A DNA stretch of 64,000 nucleotides from Laribacter hongkongensis DSM 14985 (GTDB taxonomy: Bacteria > Pseudomonadota > Gammaproteobacteria > Burkholderiales > Aquaspirillaceae), in the NCBI RefSeq assembly GCF_000423285.1, contig NZ_AUHR01000008.1:62001-126000 (forward strand). Reading direction: 5' to 3'. The notes below the pieces were generated by a model, which saw only the letters and a list, made by a program, of their open reading frames with translations, was not told the origin of the DNA and did no database searches. The stretch's first letter is position 1; every line of letters begins with the position of its first letter. This document shows positions 46,132-53,623 of this stretch, piece by piece. The position numbers were made by a program, and so were the translations under genes.

Positions 46132-47561
46132 TTGGCAACCGGCAACGGCAGGAACAGGGTAGCGTTGCCGCGCATCACCTTCAGCGGCACGAAAGCACCG
46201 GCCGGGGTTGCGTCGATGCGGGCCTTGAACTCGCCGAACGACGTCACCGGATCCGTACCGACTCCGACAATGACATCGCCTGGCAGCAGCCCGGCCTGGG
46301 TCGCCAGCCCGCTGGTGCGCTGCACCACCAGACCGAACCTGATTCCCAGCCGTTGAAGGAGCTGTGGCGGTGCATCCGCCAGTACCAGCCCTACCGGGGC
46401 AATCTGCTGCTGTGCCGGTCGGGCCGGCTGTTTGGGCTGGGCTTCACGCTGGGCCGAGCGGGCGTCGGCCTCCCGCAGTTCGTCCGGCACCACGGTCACC
46501 GTCCGGCTGGCCTGGTTGCGCCAGATTTCGATACGGGTGGCCTGACCGGGTTTGACGGCCCCGATCAGCCGCGGCAGGTCGCTGGTTTCCTTGATCGCCT
46601 GGCCATTGACGGCCAGCACGATGTCGCCGGCACGAATGCCGGCCTTGTCAGCAGGCCCTCCGGCCTCGACCGAGTTCACCAGCGCCCCGCTGGGCGACTT
46701 CAGCCCGAACGAAGCGGCCAGATCCTTGGTCAGGTCCTGGATCTGCACGCCCAGCCGTCCGCGGCTGACGCGGCCGTTCTGCTTGAGCTGGTCCGCCACC
46801 TGCATCGCCACGTCAATCGGAATGGCAAAGCTGATGCCCATGAAACCGCCGGAGCGGCTGTAAATCTGCGAATTGATGCCGACGACCTTGCCGTCCATGT
46901 CGAAAAGCGGGCCACCGGAGTTGCCCGGATTGACGGCAACATCGGTCTGGATGAACGGTACGTAGTTCTCGTCCGGCAATTGCCGGCCCTTGGCCGACAC
47001 GATTCCGGAGGTGACCGTGTTGTCAAAACCGAACGGCGAACCGATGGCCAGCACCCACTCCCCTACACGCAGGGTATTCGGGTTGCCCAGCTCCACGGCA
47101 GGCAGGTTGTGCGCATCGATCTTCAGCAGGGCCACGTCGGTACGGCCGTCGGCGCCGATCAGGCGTGCTTTGTATTCGCGCTTGTCGTTGAGCTTGACGG
47201 TGATTTCATCGCCTCGCGCCACCACATGGGCGTTGGTCAGGATGTAACCGTCCGGCGAAATGATGAAACCCGATCCGAGCGACACGGCTTCTTCACGTTG
47301 CTGCTGCGGCGGGGCGAAACGGCGGAAAAACTCAAAGAACGGGTCACCCGGCGCCAGGTCCGGCAAGGGACTGGCCGCCGTGGTGCGGGCATTCTGCCTG
47401 GCGGAAATGTTGACGACCGCCCGGCCTTCCTTGTCGACCAGCTGGGCAAAATTGGGCAGCCCCGGCGGCTGCGATGCAGCCAGCGCGGACGGGCTGGCCG
47501 ACAGGGCAAGGCTCAGGGCAAGCGAGCTGGCAATGAAGGTCTGTTTTAACGTGAACGACAT
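46128..47561 (-). CDS. mucD: Periplasmic serine endoprotease DegP/MucD family
   Basis: This is an HtrA-family protease-chaperone that degrades misfolded periplasmic proteins. The 477-residue product has a signal peptide (TFIASSLALSLALSASPSALA), a trypsin-like protease domain with the triad His (ILTNAHVVARGD), Asp (TDVALLKID) and Ser (GNSGGPLF), then two PDZ domains. ATG 47561 was chosen because GGAGAA lies just upstream and the signal peptide then starts correctly. It follows rseC in the sigma-E operon, as in Pseudomonas mucD. Confidence 0.95.
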   Translation of the reverse strand: MSFTLKQTFIASSLALSLALSASPSALAASQPPGLPNFAQLVDKEGRAVVNISARQNARTTAASPLPDLAPGDPFFEFFRRFAPPQQQREEAVSLGSGFIISPDGYILTNAHVVARGDEITVKLNDKREYKARLIGADGRTDVALLKIDAHNLPAVELGNPNTLRVGEWVLAIGSPFGFDNTVTSGIVSAKGRQLPDENYVPFIQTDVAVNPGNSGGPLFDMDGKVVGINSQIYSRSGGFMGISFAIPIDVAMQVADQLKQNGRVSRGRLGVQIQDLTKDLAASFGLKSPSGALVNSVEAGGPADKAGIRAGDIVLAVNGQAIKETSDLPRLIGAVKPGQATRIEIWRNQASRTVTVVPDELREADARSAQREAQPKQPARPAQQQIAPVGLVLADAPPQLLQRLGIRFGLVVQRTSGLATQAGLLPGDVIVGVGTDPVTSFGEFKARIDATPAGAFVPLKVMRGNATLFLPLPVAK

Positions 47562-47608
47562 GGCTTCTCCGTCGGCTTGCCGGCATTCGGCCGGCAGGTT
47601 GTCTGGGT

Positions 47609-48064
47609 TCAGGTCCGGTTGCGGCACCCGCTGCGCGGACTGCCTACCCGGATGATGGCAGGTTCAAAATCACTGCGATGGGTATAGTTTGCGGTCATGC
47701 GGCGCAAGATCAAGAGCATGACAGCAAAAGCCGTGCCTCCCAGCAGTACCGAAGCCGGCTCGCTCCAGTACGCGCCCAGGACAGCACCGGCAAACAGCGC
47801 CAGTACCGGCAGCAGGTACATCGCCAGCGCGCTTTTCAGCAGCACCTGTTCGTGAACCGCCACGATGACCCAGTCGCCGGCAGCCGCGCCGACCGGATTC
47901 GCCACGCGGTAACGCTGCTGGCCGGTAGCAAACAGACGGGAAATGGCGACGGACTTGCAGCCGCCTCCGCCTTCGCACAAGGCACAACTGCCGTGCGGCC
48001 GGGTTTCAACCCAGGCGTGGCTCTCTCCGTCCAGTGACAGGACTCGGGCTTCGGTTTCGATCAT
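47609..48064 (-). CDS. rseC: SoxR-reducing / sigma-E regulatory protein RseC
   Basis: RseC is a small inner-membrane protein encoded in rpoE operons and linked to SoxR reduction and membrane redox. The 151-residue product (ATG 48064) has an N-terminal cysteine-rich motif, CALCEGGGGCKS, after ETEARVLSLDG, and two membrane helices (LLKSALAMYLLPVLALFAGAVLGAYW and SVLLGGTAFAVMLLILRR). The frame is open further upstream to 48253 but homologues begin at MIETEA. It lies between rseA and mucD. Its exact role remains unclear in the literature. Confidence 0.88.
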   Translation of the reverse strand: MIETEARVLSLDGESHAWVETRPHGSCALCEGGGGCKSVAISRLFATGQQRYRVANPVGAAAGDWVIVAVHEQVLLKSALAMYLLPVLALFAGAVLGAYWSEPASVLLGGTAFAVMLLILRRMTANYTHRSDFEPAIIRVGSPRSGCRNRT

Positions 48065-48131
48065 GGCCAACCCGCAGGGAATGCATCCCGCAACAACAAG
48101 GCCGCCATTATCGGCAAGCGCCGCCCGGACG

Positions 48132-48338
48132 TCACGCAAGGCGCGACGAATCCTCCTCCGGCCGGGAACCGGATGGTGCGCCCCCCTGGCGCAAGGCCTG
48201 ACCGATGATCTGCCATGTGTCCCACGACCGGGCCAGCCCGGGCAAGTCACCATCGCGACAACCGAGCCGGCAGGCCTCGTCCACCGGCAACTCCTCGTCC
48301 ATCCACGCAGACAGCCGCATGGCGGCCTGGCATTCCAT
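48132..48338 (-). CDS. rseA: Short RseA-like anti-sigma factor, lacking membrane and periplasmic parts
   Basis: The 68-residue product (ATG 48338, two bases after the rpoE stop) matches the N-terminal sigma-E-binding part of RseA/Muc[20 protein letters not shown], then RSWDTWQIIGQALRQ. Full RseA proteins are 150-200 residues, with a membrane helix and a periplasmic domain used by DegS, RseP and RseB. Here the frame stops after PEEDSSRLA, no helix or periplasmic domain follows in any frame of the 67-base gap to rseC, and no rseB gene is present. It might be a soluble anti-sigma factor or a deletion product. Confidence 0.75.
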   Translation of the reverse strand: MECQAAMRLSAWMDEELPVDEACRLGCRDGDLPGLARSWDTWQIIGQALRQGGAPSGSRPEEDSSRLA

Positions 48339-48340
48339 TG

Positions 48341-48940
48341 CTACCACCGCTTGTTCTCCGGTGTATCGAGCAAGGGGCGCAATTCTGCCGCAATGGCTTC
48401 GCGCGCGCGAAATATCCGTGAGCGGACCGTTCCGATCGGGCAATTCATGCGGCGGGCGATCTCCTCGTATGACAGGCCTTCGAGTTCGCGCAGCGCAATC
48501 GCCTGGCGCAGGTCATCCTGAAGGGCATCCATGGCCCGGTTGACCGCCTCGATGATTTCACGCGACAGCAGCTCGGTTTCCGGCGTGTCATCGTCAGGGC
48601 GCTCCTGCACATTCCGGCCGTTTTCTTCATCCCCGGTTTCCAGCTCGGTCATCAGGAGCGGACGGTGCCGTTCTTCACCCAGCTGGTTTCTGGCGGTGTT
48701 GATGCCGATGCGGTACAGCCAGGTATAAAACGCACTGTCGCCACGAAACTGCGGCAAGGCCCTGAATGCCTTGATGAAAGTTTCCTGCAGGACGTCTTCT
48801 GCCATGCCGGGGTCGCGCACGATGCGCGCCAGCAGCCGTGCCAGCTTGCGCCGGTACTTGATCACCAGGAGATCGAATGCCCGTGCATCGCCTGCGCGGG
48901 CGCGCTCCACCAGCAACAGGTCAACTTCCCGATCGTTCAT
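48341..48940 (-). CDS. rpoE: RNA polymerase sigma-E factor (ECF)
   Basis: This 199-residue ECF sigma factor directs envelope-stress genes. Region 2 contains DLLVIKYRRKLARLLARIV, AEDVLQETFIKAFRALPQFRGDSAFYTWLYRIGINTARNQL, and region 4 contains ALRELEGLSYEEIARRMNCPIGTVRSRIFRAREAI. Both agree with RpoE/AlgU. ATG 48940 was chosen because GGAGGT is nine bases upstream; an ATG at 48946 is too close to it. The upstream sequence has GAACCTT then, after 15 bases, TCCAT, a weak candidate for a sigma-E autoregulated promoter. Confidence 0.95.
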   Translation of the reverse strand: MNDREVDLLLVERARAGDARAFDLLVIKYRRKLARLLARIVRDPGMAEDVLQETFIKAFRALPQFRGDSAFYTWLYRIGINTARNQLGEERHRPLLMTELETGDEENGRNVQERPDDDTPETELLSREIIEAVNRAMDALQDDLRQAIALRELEGLSYEEIARRMNCPIGTVRSRIFRAREAIAAELRPLLDTPENKRW

Positions 48941-49034
48941 GCCCATGCCACCTCCGGCCTGCACAACATGGCTGCTGTACAAGCTGAGTGTAGCGATCCC
49001 GTCCGCCCTCCCCTTGCCGTGCGATGGGCGGAAA

Positions 49035-49056
49035 GCAGCAACGGTATCGTTGCTGC
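49035..49056 (-). terminator. Hairpin after the MoxR gene
   Basis: GCAGCAACG (49035-49043) and CGTTGCTGC (49048-49056) form a perfect nine-base stem with a four-base loop. On the minus strand it follows the MoxR stop by 40 bases, with a weak TTT tail. It is a plausible terminator separating the MoxR cluster from rpoE. Confidence 0.6.
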
Positions 49057-49096
49057 CTGCTCAATGGACAACCGGCAGAAGAAAAGGTTCTGGCGT

Positions 49097-49942
49097 TCAG
49101 CGCCGCACCATGGCCAGTACACGGGCCACGAGGCCGAGGTCCTGCTCGTTTTTCAGCAAGGCACCGGCAAACGGCGGCAATTCTCCCTGGCGCGCACTGA
49201 CAGACAGGGTTTCGGGCGCAATGCCGGCCGCATCCAGCAGGCGCATCCAGTCCAGAAGCTCGGAGGTGGACGGTTTCTTGCGCAGGCCAGGCGCTTCGCG
49301 CAGGCCGAGGAACACTTCCAGCGCTTCGGCCAGCAGGGTTTCACGCAGGTCCGGATAGTGTGCATTGACAATCTGCGCCAGCGTTGCCCGGTCGGGGAAG
49401 CGGATGTAGTGGAAAAAGCAGCGCCGCAAGAAGGCGTCCGGCAGTTCTTTTTCGTTGTTGGACGTAATGATGATGATTGGCCGCTGCCGTGCCTTGACCA
49501 GGGTTTTGGTCTCGTGCACGAAAAACTCCATCTGGTCGAGTTCACGCAAGAGGTCGTTGGGAAACTCGATGTCGGCCTTGTCGATTTCATCGATCAGCAG
49601 CACGGGAGCCGTAGCGGCCTCGAAGGCTTCCCACAGGCGTCCGCGCACGATGTAGGACCCGATGTCACTGGCGCGCGGTTCGCCGAGCTGGGCATCGCGC
49701 AGACGGGACACCGCATCGTATTCATACAGGCCGTGCTGGGCCTTGGTGGTGGATTTCACCGGCCAGACGATCAGTTCGCGGCCAAGGGCCTGCGCAACTT
49801 CCTCGGCCAGGCGGGTCTTGCCGGTTCCCGGCTCACCCTTGATCAGCAGAGGCCGCTCCAGCGTAATGGCGGCATTGACTGCGGTCAGCAGGTCTTCGTC
49901 GGCGATGTAATCACGGGTGCCGGTAAAACGGGGTTGGGACAT
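49097..49942 (-). CDS. MoxR-family AAA+ ATPase
   Basis: This 281-residue AAA+ ATPase has Walker A GEPGTGKTRLAEEV, Walker B LLIDEIDKAD, sensor residues in ITSNNEKELPDAFLRRC and a C-terminal lid. The N-terminal TRDYIADEDLLTAVNAAI is typical of MoxR/RavA-related ATPases. Many MoxR proteins chaperone assembly of metal-containing enzymes together with a von Willebrand factor A (VWA) partner, but no VWA gene is adjacent here. ATG 49942 fits homologue starts. The TerB-like gene upstream is 66 bases away on the same strand. Confidence 0.88.
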   Translation of the reverse strand: MSQPRFTGTRDYIADEDLLTAVNAAITLERPLLIKGEPGTGKTRLAEEVAQALGRELIVWPVKSTTKAQHGLYEYDAVSRLRDAQLGEPRASDIGSYIVRGRLWEAFEAATAPVLLIDEIDKADIEFPNDLLRELDQMEFFVHETKTLVKARQRPIIIITSNNEKELPDAFLRRCFFHYIRFPDRATLAQIVNAHYPDLRETLLAEALEVFLGLREAPGLRKKPSTSELLDWMRLLDAAGIAPETLSVSARQGELPPFAGALLKNEQDLGLVARVLAMVRR

Positions 49943-50008
49943 GACGACAGCTCGCAAAAAGACCCGCGGACGGCAGGCCGGCGGGTCGGAAAAACCGGGG
50001 AAGAACGA

Positions 50009-50425
50009 TCAGGGGCGGACGAACTCGGACTCGATGTCGGCCAGTGTCAGCCCCCAGCAGGCCAGCATGTGCTTGAGCAGGGCCATTTCACCCTCCTGGA
50101 TCTGCTGGTCAGCCTTGCACAGGTCCAGAGCCAGGGCGCTGATCACGATGCGTTTTTTGCGGTCGGTCACGTTTGCAAACAGCCGCTCGGCCCGCTCGCG
50201 GTCAATCAGGCGGATATGGCCGCTCTCGTCGGCTTCGTCACTGATATTGTCGCAATAGGTCTTGAAGACCTCGATAAATGCCTTGCGTGTCAGCCCGAGC
50301 AGGGGATACACCCGCAAACGGTCGAATGCGTCCAGTTCGTCATCGTAGGCATCTCCGTTGCCAAGCAGGAACATCGACAGGATGCTGGCTGCGGCCTCCG
50401 GGCTATTGGGCAGATAGGTTTTCAT
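50009..50425 (-). CDS. TerB-like protein
   Basis: This is a 138-residue all-helical acidic protein. The C-terminal part (KKRIVISALALDLCKADQQIQEGEMALLKHMLACWGLTLADIESEF) has the acidic pattern of TerB-like metal-binding domains (DxxxxxxE repeats with LL and helical spacing). TerB domains are found in tellurite-resistance operons and often beside MoxR. Here it is upstream of a MoxR gene, which fits that association. ATG 50425 overlaps the end of the upstream thioesterase gene by about 23 bases. No tellurite operon is present. Confidence 0.65.
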   Translation of the reverse strand: MKTYLPNSPEAAASILSMFLLGNGDAYDDELDAFDRLRVYPLLGLTRKAFIEVFKTYCDNISDEADESGHIRLIDRERAERLFANVTDRKKRIVISALALDLCKADQQIQEGEMALLKHMLACWGLTLADIESEFVRP

Positions 50426-50909
50426 CGGTTTGGATTCCGGCAGAGGCAAAGCGGTGGGCAAACCCTTCGGGCACGCGTGCCACCTTGCGGGCCGCGTAAT
50501 CGAAAAAGACGATGCCGGTCTTGACGCGGGCTATTTCCCGTCCGTCCGATACGCGGATCAATTGATAGAGAAAATCGCAGCCGGACCGGTTGAGGTCGGC
50601 CACGGCAACATGGATGTCAAGTTCATTGCCATGAAAGGCTTCGGCTCGGTACATTACGGCCGCATCGGCCATGATGATGCCCCGCCCTTCGACGTCCAGC
50701 TCGCTGGCATTGAAGGTCGCCAGAAAACGTATGCGCGCTTCCTGCGCCAGCCGGAGCACGGCATCGTTTCCCAGATGACCACCATAGTTGATGTCGCCGA
50801 TGGCGACGGTCACGCGAGTGGTGAAATCCCGGTGGCCGGGAAGTTCTATAGTCAGGCGAGGCATAGGCAAACCAGCCGGGTCGAATTGCGGCGCAGTGTA
50901 TTCATTCAT
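50403..50909 (-). CDS. Hotdog-fold thioesterase family protein
   Basis: This 168-residue protein resembles the 4-hydroxybenzoyl-CoA / YbgC-like thioesterase group: TRVTVAIGDINYGGHLGNDAVLRLAQEARIRFL carries the DxNxxGHLxN motif, with AVMYRAEAFHGNELDIHVAV following as the central strand. It probably hydrolyses acyl-CoA or acyl-ACP thioesters; the substrate is unknown. The start is uncertain: ATG 50909 or ATG 50864 (begins MPRLTIELPGH), neither with a strong ribosome-binding site. It is the first gene of the minus-strand MoxR cluster and is divergent from the universal stress gene. Confidence 0.8.
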   Translation of the reverse strand: MNEYTAPQFDPAGLPMPRLTIELPGHRDFTTRVTVAIGDINYGGHLGNDAVLRLAQEARIRFLATFNASELDVEGRGIIMADAAVMYRAEAFHGNELDIHVAVADLNRSGCDFLYQLIRVSDGREIARVKTGIVFFDYAARKVARVPEGFAHRFASAGIQTDENLSAQ

Positions 50910-50928
50910 CTGCGCTAAATCAACCTGA

Positions 50929-50955
50929 CCCAGTGTTACGTGTGGTTACACTGGG
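50929..50955. promoter_or_regulatory. Palindromic operator-like site between divergent genes
   Basis: CCCAGTGT (50929-50936) and ACACTGGG (50948-50955) are perfect inverted arms separated by 11 bases. The site lies in the 80-base gap between the thioesterase gene (minus) and the universal stress gene (plus), where no terminator is needed. A dimeric regulator binding here could control both. The regulator is not identified. Confidence 0.5.
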
Positions 50956-50989
50956 TCCGAATCCACAGATACACGAGGAGAAGGCCATC

Positions 50990-51448
50990 ATGTACAAACG
51001 CCTCTATGTCCCGATCGATGACAGCAGCACCTCCAAACGCGCTCTTGACGAGGCCGTGCGGTTTCTCAAAGGCAGCGATGCCGTCCTGAAAGTGGTGCAT
51101 GTCATTGATCTGGCACAGTATGGCTGGGGTGGAGCCGAGTTTCTCGACGCAACCGAGTTGCAGAAAAACATCAAGGAAGCCGGCGAAAACGTCCTCAAGG
51201 GCGCCATCGAGTGGCTGGGCGAAAAGGGCGTCACATGCGAAACCGCCCTTCTGGAAAGCTGGGGCGACAAGATCGCCGAAGTGCTGGTGGAAGACGCCGA
51301 CAAGTGGGATGCCGACCTGATCGTCATGGGCACGCACGGCTGGGGCGAGTTCATGAACCTGATCATGGGCAGCGTGGCCGAAGGCGTGCTGCGCAAATCC
51401 GACGTACCGGTCATGCTCCTGCGTTACCGGGACGAAGAATCCCGCTGA
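50990..51448 (+). CDS. Universal stress protein (UspA family)
   Basis: This 152-residue cytoplasmic stress protein of the UspA superfamily has the N-terminal strand YKRLYVPIDDSSTSKRALDEAVRF with Asp for adenine binding, and the C-terminal ATP-binding motif GTHGWGEFMNLIMGSVAEGVLRKS (G-x2-G-x9-GS), so it probably binds ATP. The start ATG 50990 follows GAGGAGAAGG. Its terminator lies at 51501-51524. The exact role (general stress, redox or oxygen limitation) is not shown by the sequence. Confidence 0.9.
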   Translation: MYKRLYVPIDDSSTSKRALDEAVRFLKGSDAVLKVVHVIDLAQYGWGGAEFLDATELQKNIKEAGENVLKGAIEWLGEKGVTCETALLESWGDKIAEVLVEDADKWDADLIVMGTHGWGEFMNLIMGSVAEGVLRKSDVPVMLLRYRDEESR

Positions 51449-51500
51449 TCCTTCAGCCGTACTGGCCGGCAGTCCGGCCCTCCGGTTCACGCCGGTCACA

Positions 51501-51524
51501 AAACCGCCGCCCATGCGGCGGTTT
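51501..51524 (+). terminator. Terminator of the universal stress gene
   Basis: AAACCGCCGC (51501-51510) and GCGGCGGTTT (51515-51524) form a ten-base perfect stem with a CCAT loop. An ATG inside this loop (51513) is in frame with the next gene but is unlikely to be its start. Confidence 0.8.
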
Positions 51525-51545
51525 GCCGTTATTCTTGCGCACGTG

Positions 51546-52397
51546 ATGACTTCGACGCCCCTTACCCCCCACGACCACAGCCGCAATTCTGCCGGCTTCC
51601 AATACGTCTATCCCGTGCTGTCGCGCCGGGCAGGCGGTGTCTCGGTCGGAATCAACCTCAACCCCAACCAGGCCTGCAACTGGCGCTGCATTTACTGCCA
51701 GGTGCCCGGTCTGGTGCGGTCACAGGCTCCCGACATCCCCCTGCTGACACTCGAGGCCGAGCTCGTTCAGCTGCTCGCCCAGATCCTGCGCGGCAACCTC
51801 CTGAACGACCGCATCGCCGACCCTGAACAACGCATCCTCAAGGACATCTCGCTGTCCGGTGACGGCGAACCCACCCTCAGCCCGCACCTGCCCGATGTCA
51901 TCGACCTGATCGGCCGCGCGCGCCAGCAATTCAGCCTGGGAACCAGCGTCAAGACCGTGCTGATCACCAACGGCAGCCAGCTTGGCCGCAGCTCCACCCG
52001 GCTGGCGCTGGAAAAGCTGGCCCTGCTGGGCGGTGAAGTCTGGTTCAAGCTCGATCGCGGCAGCACTGCCGGCATGCGAGCAGTCAACGACAGCCGGCGC
52101 CCGCCCGCCCTCGTCCAGCGCGACCTGGCACGGGCGGCCACGCTGTGCCCGACCTGGTTGCAAAGCTGCTTTTTCCGGCTTGATGACGCCTACCCGCCCG
52201 AACACGAAATCGCCGCCTGGCTGGAACTCGTGCAGCCACTTTCCCCGCTGCTGAAAGGTGTACTGCTGTACACCGTCGCCCGGCCGTCACAGCAGCCGGA
52301 GGCTGGCCGCCTCAGTCCGGCCGAGCCCCTGTGGCTCAAGACGCTGGCCGCCCGCGTACGCGACGAGCTGGGACTGGAATGCCGGGTCAGCCCGTAA
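51546..52397 (+). CDS. Radical SAM protein
   Basis: This 283-residue radical SAM enzyme has the iron-sulfur motif CNWRCIYCQ (Cys-x3-Cys-x2-Cys) near residue 45, then LSGDGEPTLSPHLP and VLITNGSQL, which fit the SAM-binding segments. Homologues are often annotated as Fe-S oxidoreductases of the elongator-3/MoaA-like subgroup. The reaction cannot be named. ATG 51546 was chosen because the longer start lies inside a terminator. It is a single gene ahead of darP. Confidence 0.8.
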   Translation: MTSTPLTPHDHSRNSAGFQYVYPVLSRRAGGVSVGINLNPNQACNWRCIYCQVPGLVRSQAPDIPLLTLEAELVQLLAQILRGNLLNDRIADPEQRILKDISLSGDGEPTLSPHLPDVIDLIGRARQQFSLGTSVKTVLITNGSQLGRSSTRLALEKLALLGGEVWFKLDRGSTAGMRAVNDSRRPPALVQRDLARAATLCPTWLQSCFFRLDDAYPPEHEIAAWLELVQPLSPLLKGVLLYTVARPSQQPEAGRLSPAEPLWLKTLAARVRDELGLECRVSP

Positions 52398-52409
52398 AGC
52401 AGCCCGCTC

Positions 52410-52418
52410 TGCTAGAAT
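52410..52418 (+). promoter_or_regulatory. Extended -10 promoter of darP
   Basis: TGCTAGAAT (TAGAAT at 52413-52418) lies 63 bases upstream of the darP start, just after the radical SAM stop. It is identical to the motif before trxB and speA. No clear -35 box is visible. Confidence 0.55.
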
Positions 52419-52481
52419 CCGTTTCATTACCCGCCGGCCCTGCCGGCGTTGCCGTTTTAGCGCCACGGAGCCCGCGCCCAG

Positions 52482-53036
52482 ATGAATACCCAGACGACCC
52501 CAGACGATTTTGACGACCTGCCCTCCAAATCGCAGCGCAAGCGCGACATGGATGCCCTGCAGGACATGGGCCAAGAGCTGACCGAACTGTCCAAAGACAC
52601 CCTGAAAAAACTCACCCTGCCTGACGACCTGCGTGCAGCCGTGCTCGAATGCAAGCGCCTGACCGCCCACGGTGCCATCCGTCGCCAGCGACAGTACATC
52701 GGCAGGATCATGCGCAGCGTCGATCCGGAGCCGATCCAGGCCCAGCTTGCCGCCCTGCGCGGTGAAAACGACCGGCACAGCGCCTGGCTGCACAGCCTTG
52801 AGCGCCAGCGTGACCGGCTGTTGAGCGACGACAGCGTGTTGCCGGTACTGGTTGCCGCCAATCCGGGCTGCGATGTCCAGCAACTGCGGACCCTGATCCG
52901 CAACGCCCGCAAGGAACAGACCGAGCAGAAACCGCTCAAGGCCTATCGCGAGCTGTTCCAGTTCCTGAAATCCCTGTACCCCGAACCGCCGCTGGTCAAC
53001 TACAAGCAGGAGCCGGAAGATGACCAGCAAGCATGA
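52482..53036 (+). CDS. darP: Dual-action ribosomal maturation protein DarP (YjgA)
   Basis: DarP (formerly YjgA, DUF615) is a helical protein that acts in late 50S ribosome assembly. The 184-residue product has the family-specific SKSQRKRDMDALQDMGQELTEL start, CKRLTAHGAIRRQRQYIGRIMR in the middle and an acidic C-terminal tail. ATG 52482 is consistent with homologue starts. It overlaps the next gene, mog, by 17 bases, so translation is coupled. The function is known from Escherichia coli and is assumed here. Confidence 0.92.
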   Translation: MNTQTTPDDFDDLPSKSQRKRDMDALQDMGQELTELSKDTLKKLTLPDDLRAAVLECKRLTAHGAIRRQRQYIGRIMRSVDPEPIQAQLAALRGENDRHSAWLHSLERQRDRLLSDDSVLPVLVAANPGCDVQQLRTLIRNARKEQTEQKPLKAYRELFQFLKSLYPEPPLVNYKQEPEDDQQA

Positions 53037-53616
53037 TCCGGTCCGGATCGGCATCGTGTCGGTCAGCGATCGTGCCAGCCAGGGCACATACGAAGACCGT
53101 GGCCTGCCGGCCCTGCGCGAATGGCTGTCCTCCGCCCTTCTCAACCCGGTCGAGTTCGTTGAGCGGCTGATTCCCGACGAACAGCCACTGATCGAGGCCA
53201 CGCTGACCGGGCTGGTCGACGACACGGGCTGCGACCTGGTGCTGACCACCGGCGGCACCGGACCGGCACCGCGCGATGTCACACCGGACGCCACCCTCGC
53301 GGTGGCCGACCGGCTGATGCCGGGCTTTGGCGAGCAGATGCGCCAGATCAGCCTCGCCTTCGTGCCGACAGCCATCCTGTCGCGCCAGGTCGGCGTCATC
53401 CGCGGCCGCTGCCTGATCCTCAACCTGCCGGGCCAGCCCAAGGCGATTGCCGAAACGCTGACCGGACTCAAGGCCTCGGCCGAACGCGCAGCCGTCCCCG
53501 GCATCTTTGCCGCCGTACCCTATTGCATCGACCTGATCGGCGGCCCTTACCTCGAAACCCGCGACGACATCGTGCGGGCTTTCCGCCCGAAAAGCGCACA
53601 GCGCCCGGCGGCCTGA
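53020..53616 (+). CDS. mog: Molybdopterin adenylyltransferase
   Basis: Mog adenylates molybdopterin before molybdate insertion in molybdenum-cofactor synthesis. The 198-residue protein has the MoaB/Mog fold: RIGIVSVSDRASQGTYEDRGLPAL, the binding motif VLTTGGTGPAPRDVTPDAT, and ILNLPGQPKAIAE near the C-terminus. It starts at ATG 53020 inside the end of darP. Its product is needed by TtrA, the molybdenum enzyme of this window. A hydrolase gene follows after 7 bases. Confidence 0.93.
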   Translation: MTSKHDPVRIGIVSVSDRASQGTYEDRGLPALREWLSSALLNPVEFVERLIPDEQPLIEATLTGLVDDTGCDLVLTTGGTGPAPRDVTPDATLAVADRLMPGFGEQMRQISLAFVPTAILSRQVGVIRGRCLILNLPGQPKAIAETLTGLKASAERAAVPGIFAAVPYCIDLIGGPYLETRDDIVRAFRPKSAQRPAA

Positions 53617-53623
53617 TCCCGTC

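Noticed and set aside
51513-51545. An upstream ATG for the radical SAM gene
   Set aside because: It lies in the loop of the terminator of the preceding gene. ATG 51546 is more plausible.
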